NCBI GenBank assembly: GCA_003134755.1
Contig: PLCK01000214.1
Span: forward strand, 255 to 31,150
DNA from: Actinomycetota bacterium
Lineage (GTDB): Bacteria > Actinomycetota > Actinomycetes > Acidothermales > Acidothermaceae
DNA length: 30,896 bases
Reading direction: 5' to 3'
Part shown: positions 29,808 through 30,896 of the stretch, one piece after another
Layout: the number at the start of each line of letters is the position of its first letter
Numbering within the stretch: position 1 is the stretch's first letter
Translations under genes and position numbers: made by a program
The notes under the pieces: model-generated
Database searches by the model: none
Seen by the model: only the letters and a program-made list of their open reading frames with translations
What the model was told of the DNA's origin: nothing

Positions 29808-30067
29808 ATCTGGGCGTCACCATTCGGGCGGCGCCGCCTGAGGATTCTCCAGATCCGAGCTGGGTAGCCGATACTCAACGTAGGGTGTTTTCGACCTGTC
29901 GTTGGGCGCCTGACGGCCGGTCGTCTCGTACCTTTGTGGCGAGGTTGTTTCACAGGCTTGCCAAAGCGGCTTTCGCCGCTCACGACAGGCTCGTATTCTG
30001 AAGGCGCGACGGCCGGCGTGGTCGGCGTTTGACAAGTGCGGGCTGCAACCGTGGTTGGGAGGGCACC
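29808..30067 (+). other. 260-bp intergenic region with candidate promoters and a hairpin
   Basis: The longest non-coding stretch of the window. TAGGGT (29881-29886) and TATTCT (29994-29999) resemble -10 boxes. A TTGACA (30029-30034) is a perfect -35 but lacks a good -10 at 17 bases. AGCGGCTTTCGCCGCT (29966-29981) is a 6-bp stem with a four-base loop and no T-run on the plus strand. AGGCT-containing segments repeat on both sides of the hairpin. This could hold the DUF3040 promoter, a small RNA, or both. Confidence 0.45.
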
Positions 30068-30517
30068 GTGCCGCTCTCTGAGCACGAGCAGCGTGTGCTC
30101 GAACAAATTGAGCGCGCCCTCTATGCCGATGACCCGAAGTTCGCGGCAACCGTTCGCGGCATCGATCCGCGTACTTTGCGCCGCCGCCGCTATATCCGGG
30201 CCATCGTCGGGGGCGTCATCGGGATCGTGTTGCTGCCGGTCGGCATCGCCGTCCAGCAACTCGAGATCAGCGTCGGCGGGTTCGTCTTGATGCTGCTGGC
30301 GTTCCTGTACGGCGCGGCCACCTGGCGGCAGACCCGCGAGCGCCCTGACACAACCGCAGCCCCTGGCGTCACCATCGGGGCCCCCGAGCTCAGAAAGGGC
30401 CGGCCCGGTCCGGTCAGGAAGAACCAGCCCGGGCGTCCGCGGGTGAAGCGCGGCTTCATACAGCGCTTCGAAGAGCGTTGGGACCGTCGTCGCGACGGTG
30501 GCCCCGGCGGCAACTGA
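30068..30517 (+). CDS. DUF3040-family membrane protein
   Basis: A 149-residue protein starting VPLSEHEQRVLEQIERALYADDPKFAATVRG, seen here as PLSEHEQRVLEQIERALY then DDPKFA. This is the hallmark of DUF3040, an actinobacterial family commonly found near the mraZ/dcw cell-division region. Two hydrophobic helices lie at about 43-60 and 64-82, followed by a basic tail (KRGFIQRFEERWDRRR). GGGAGGG (30057-30063) before the GTG at 30068 is a good ribosome-binding site. Function unknown. Topology suggests cytoplasmic N- and C-termini. Confidence 0.9.
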   Translation: MPLSEHEQRVLEQIERALYADDPKFAATVRGIDPRTLRRRRYIRAIVGGVIGIVLLPVGIAVQQLEISVGGFVLMLLAFLYGAATWRQTRERPDTTAAPGVTIGAPELRKGRPGPVRKNQPGRPRVKRGFIQRFEERWDRRRDGGPGGN

Positions 30518-30558
30518 TCCCAACTTGCAGACGGTGGGTCATCGACCCGCGCAATAGC

Positions 30559-30896
30559 TCAGATCTCAGCGTCGTCGTCGCGGCGGCCGGGCAACTTCTG
30601 CCCTGCCCAAGTCCGCACGGTAAGCGACGCCGCCCTGGCCGAGTCGCTCAGCCGCCCAGTGATCGCGGCCGCCATCCGACTGCTCGAAGAGGGTGCGAAT
30701 CTGGCCCGCAGTCGGCGGCCTCGTGAGACCGAGCTGAACAACGCCTTCCGGACAGCCGCCTCGTCGGCGCGCGGATCCTGGTCGACCCACCGCAACTCGT
30801 CGGGCCGCGCCGCATAGCGCGCCAGCTCCTCGGCCCGAGTCAGCCGTACCAGGGCCTGCTGGGCAGCGGTGTCGTAGGCGAGCCGGCGGCTGGCGA
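30559..30896 (-). CDS. C-terminal fragment of a probable transglutaminase-like (TgpA/DUF3488) protein
   Basis: On the minus strand a frame enters from the window edge at 30896 and ends at TGA 30559, giving 112 residues of a C-terminus. The sequence AYDTAAQQALVRLTRAEELARYA, followed by AAVRKALFSSVSRGRRLRARFAP, matches what I recall of the C-terminal cytoplasmic segment of actinobacterial TgpA-type transglutaminase membrane proteins. Such genes, with DUF58 and MoxR partners, often lie next to DUF3040. The start and the catalytic domain are outside the window, so the identity is inferred from the tail and context. The gene is convergent with DUF3040, 41 bases apart. Confidence 0.6.
   Translation of the reverse strand, partial: ASRRLAYDTAAQQALVRLTRAEELARYAARPDELRWVDQDPRADEAAVRKALFSSVSRGRRLRARFAPSSSSRMAAAITGRLSDSARAASLTVRTWAGQKLPGRRDDDAEI

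Noticed and set aside
29966..29981. Hairpin AGCGGCTTTCGCCGCT as a terminator for the methyltransferase gene
   Set aside because: It is about 160 bases after the stop and has no T-run on the plus strand.

Overview
The window comes from a high-GC actinobacterium. Support for this: long GC-rich reading frames on both strands, many GTG starts, a PASTA-domain Ser/Thr kinase next to a gene like M. tuberculosis Rv2175c, a type II DAHP synthase, a DUF222/13E12 HNH protein, the imuA'-imuB-dnaE2 mutasome, and mycobacterial-type LexA boxes (TCGAAC-N4-GTTCGA). Gene order resembles the conserved region around glk, aroG, pknL, thi and metF in mycobacteria and streptomycetes. I cannot name the genus. Most of the window is conserved chromosomal core. 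No rRNA, tRNA, transposase, phage or CRISPR array was seen.

Layout: (1) 1-6048: a truncated zinc-ribbon membrane protein, an SRPBCC protein, a ROK glucokinase, an orphan TadE/TadG pair, an EEP-fold hydrolase, an unknown membrane protein and a PlsC-type acyltransferase. (2) 6180-10650: a phosphofructokinase with PPi-type active-site residues, a type II DAHP synthase, a convergent type I-beta DAHP synthase, and endonuclease IV. (3) 10663-17883: PknL-like kinase, a HAD phosphatase, thiOSG, a small membrane protein, the Rv2175c-like protein, thiE and metF. (4) 17975-22691: accessory genes (SIMPL protein, two GNATs, DUF222-HNH, DUF5302, YbaK, VOC). (5) 22713-30896: SOS mutasome cassette imuA'-imuB-dnaE2 behind a LexA box, a second LexA box before a SAV_6107-type HEPN gene, a methyltransferase, DUF3040, and the 3' end of a probable TgpA-type transglutaminase gene.

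The most interesting hidden element lies between endonuclease IV and the type I-beta DAHP synthase on the minus strand. It is an unannotated 29-codon leader gene (9671-9760) whose residues 7-13 are F-W-Y-D-Y-E-F. It is followed by a strong rho-independent hairpin (9628-9650 plus T4) just before the aroF ribosome-binding site. A hairpin inside the leader gene has a 3' arm that can instead pair with the terminator's 5' side. This is the architecture of a ribosome-mediated attenuator sensing Phe, Trp and Tyr charging and controlling the entry step of aromatic biosynthesis.

Many genes here show a TANNNT-like -10 hexamer 6-8 bases before the start codon, consistent with leaderless mRNAs. I used this to choose several starts. 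The SOS section shows unusual repeats: a hexamer repeat giving imuB several in-frame GTG starts, and a 17-bp tandem repeat beside the second LexA box.
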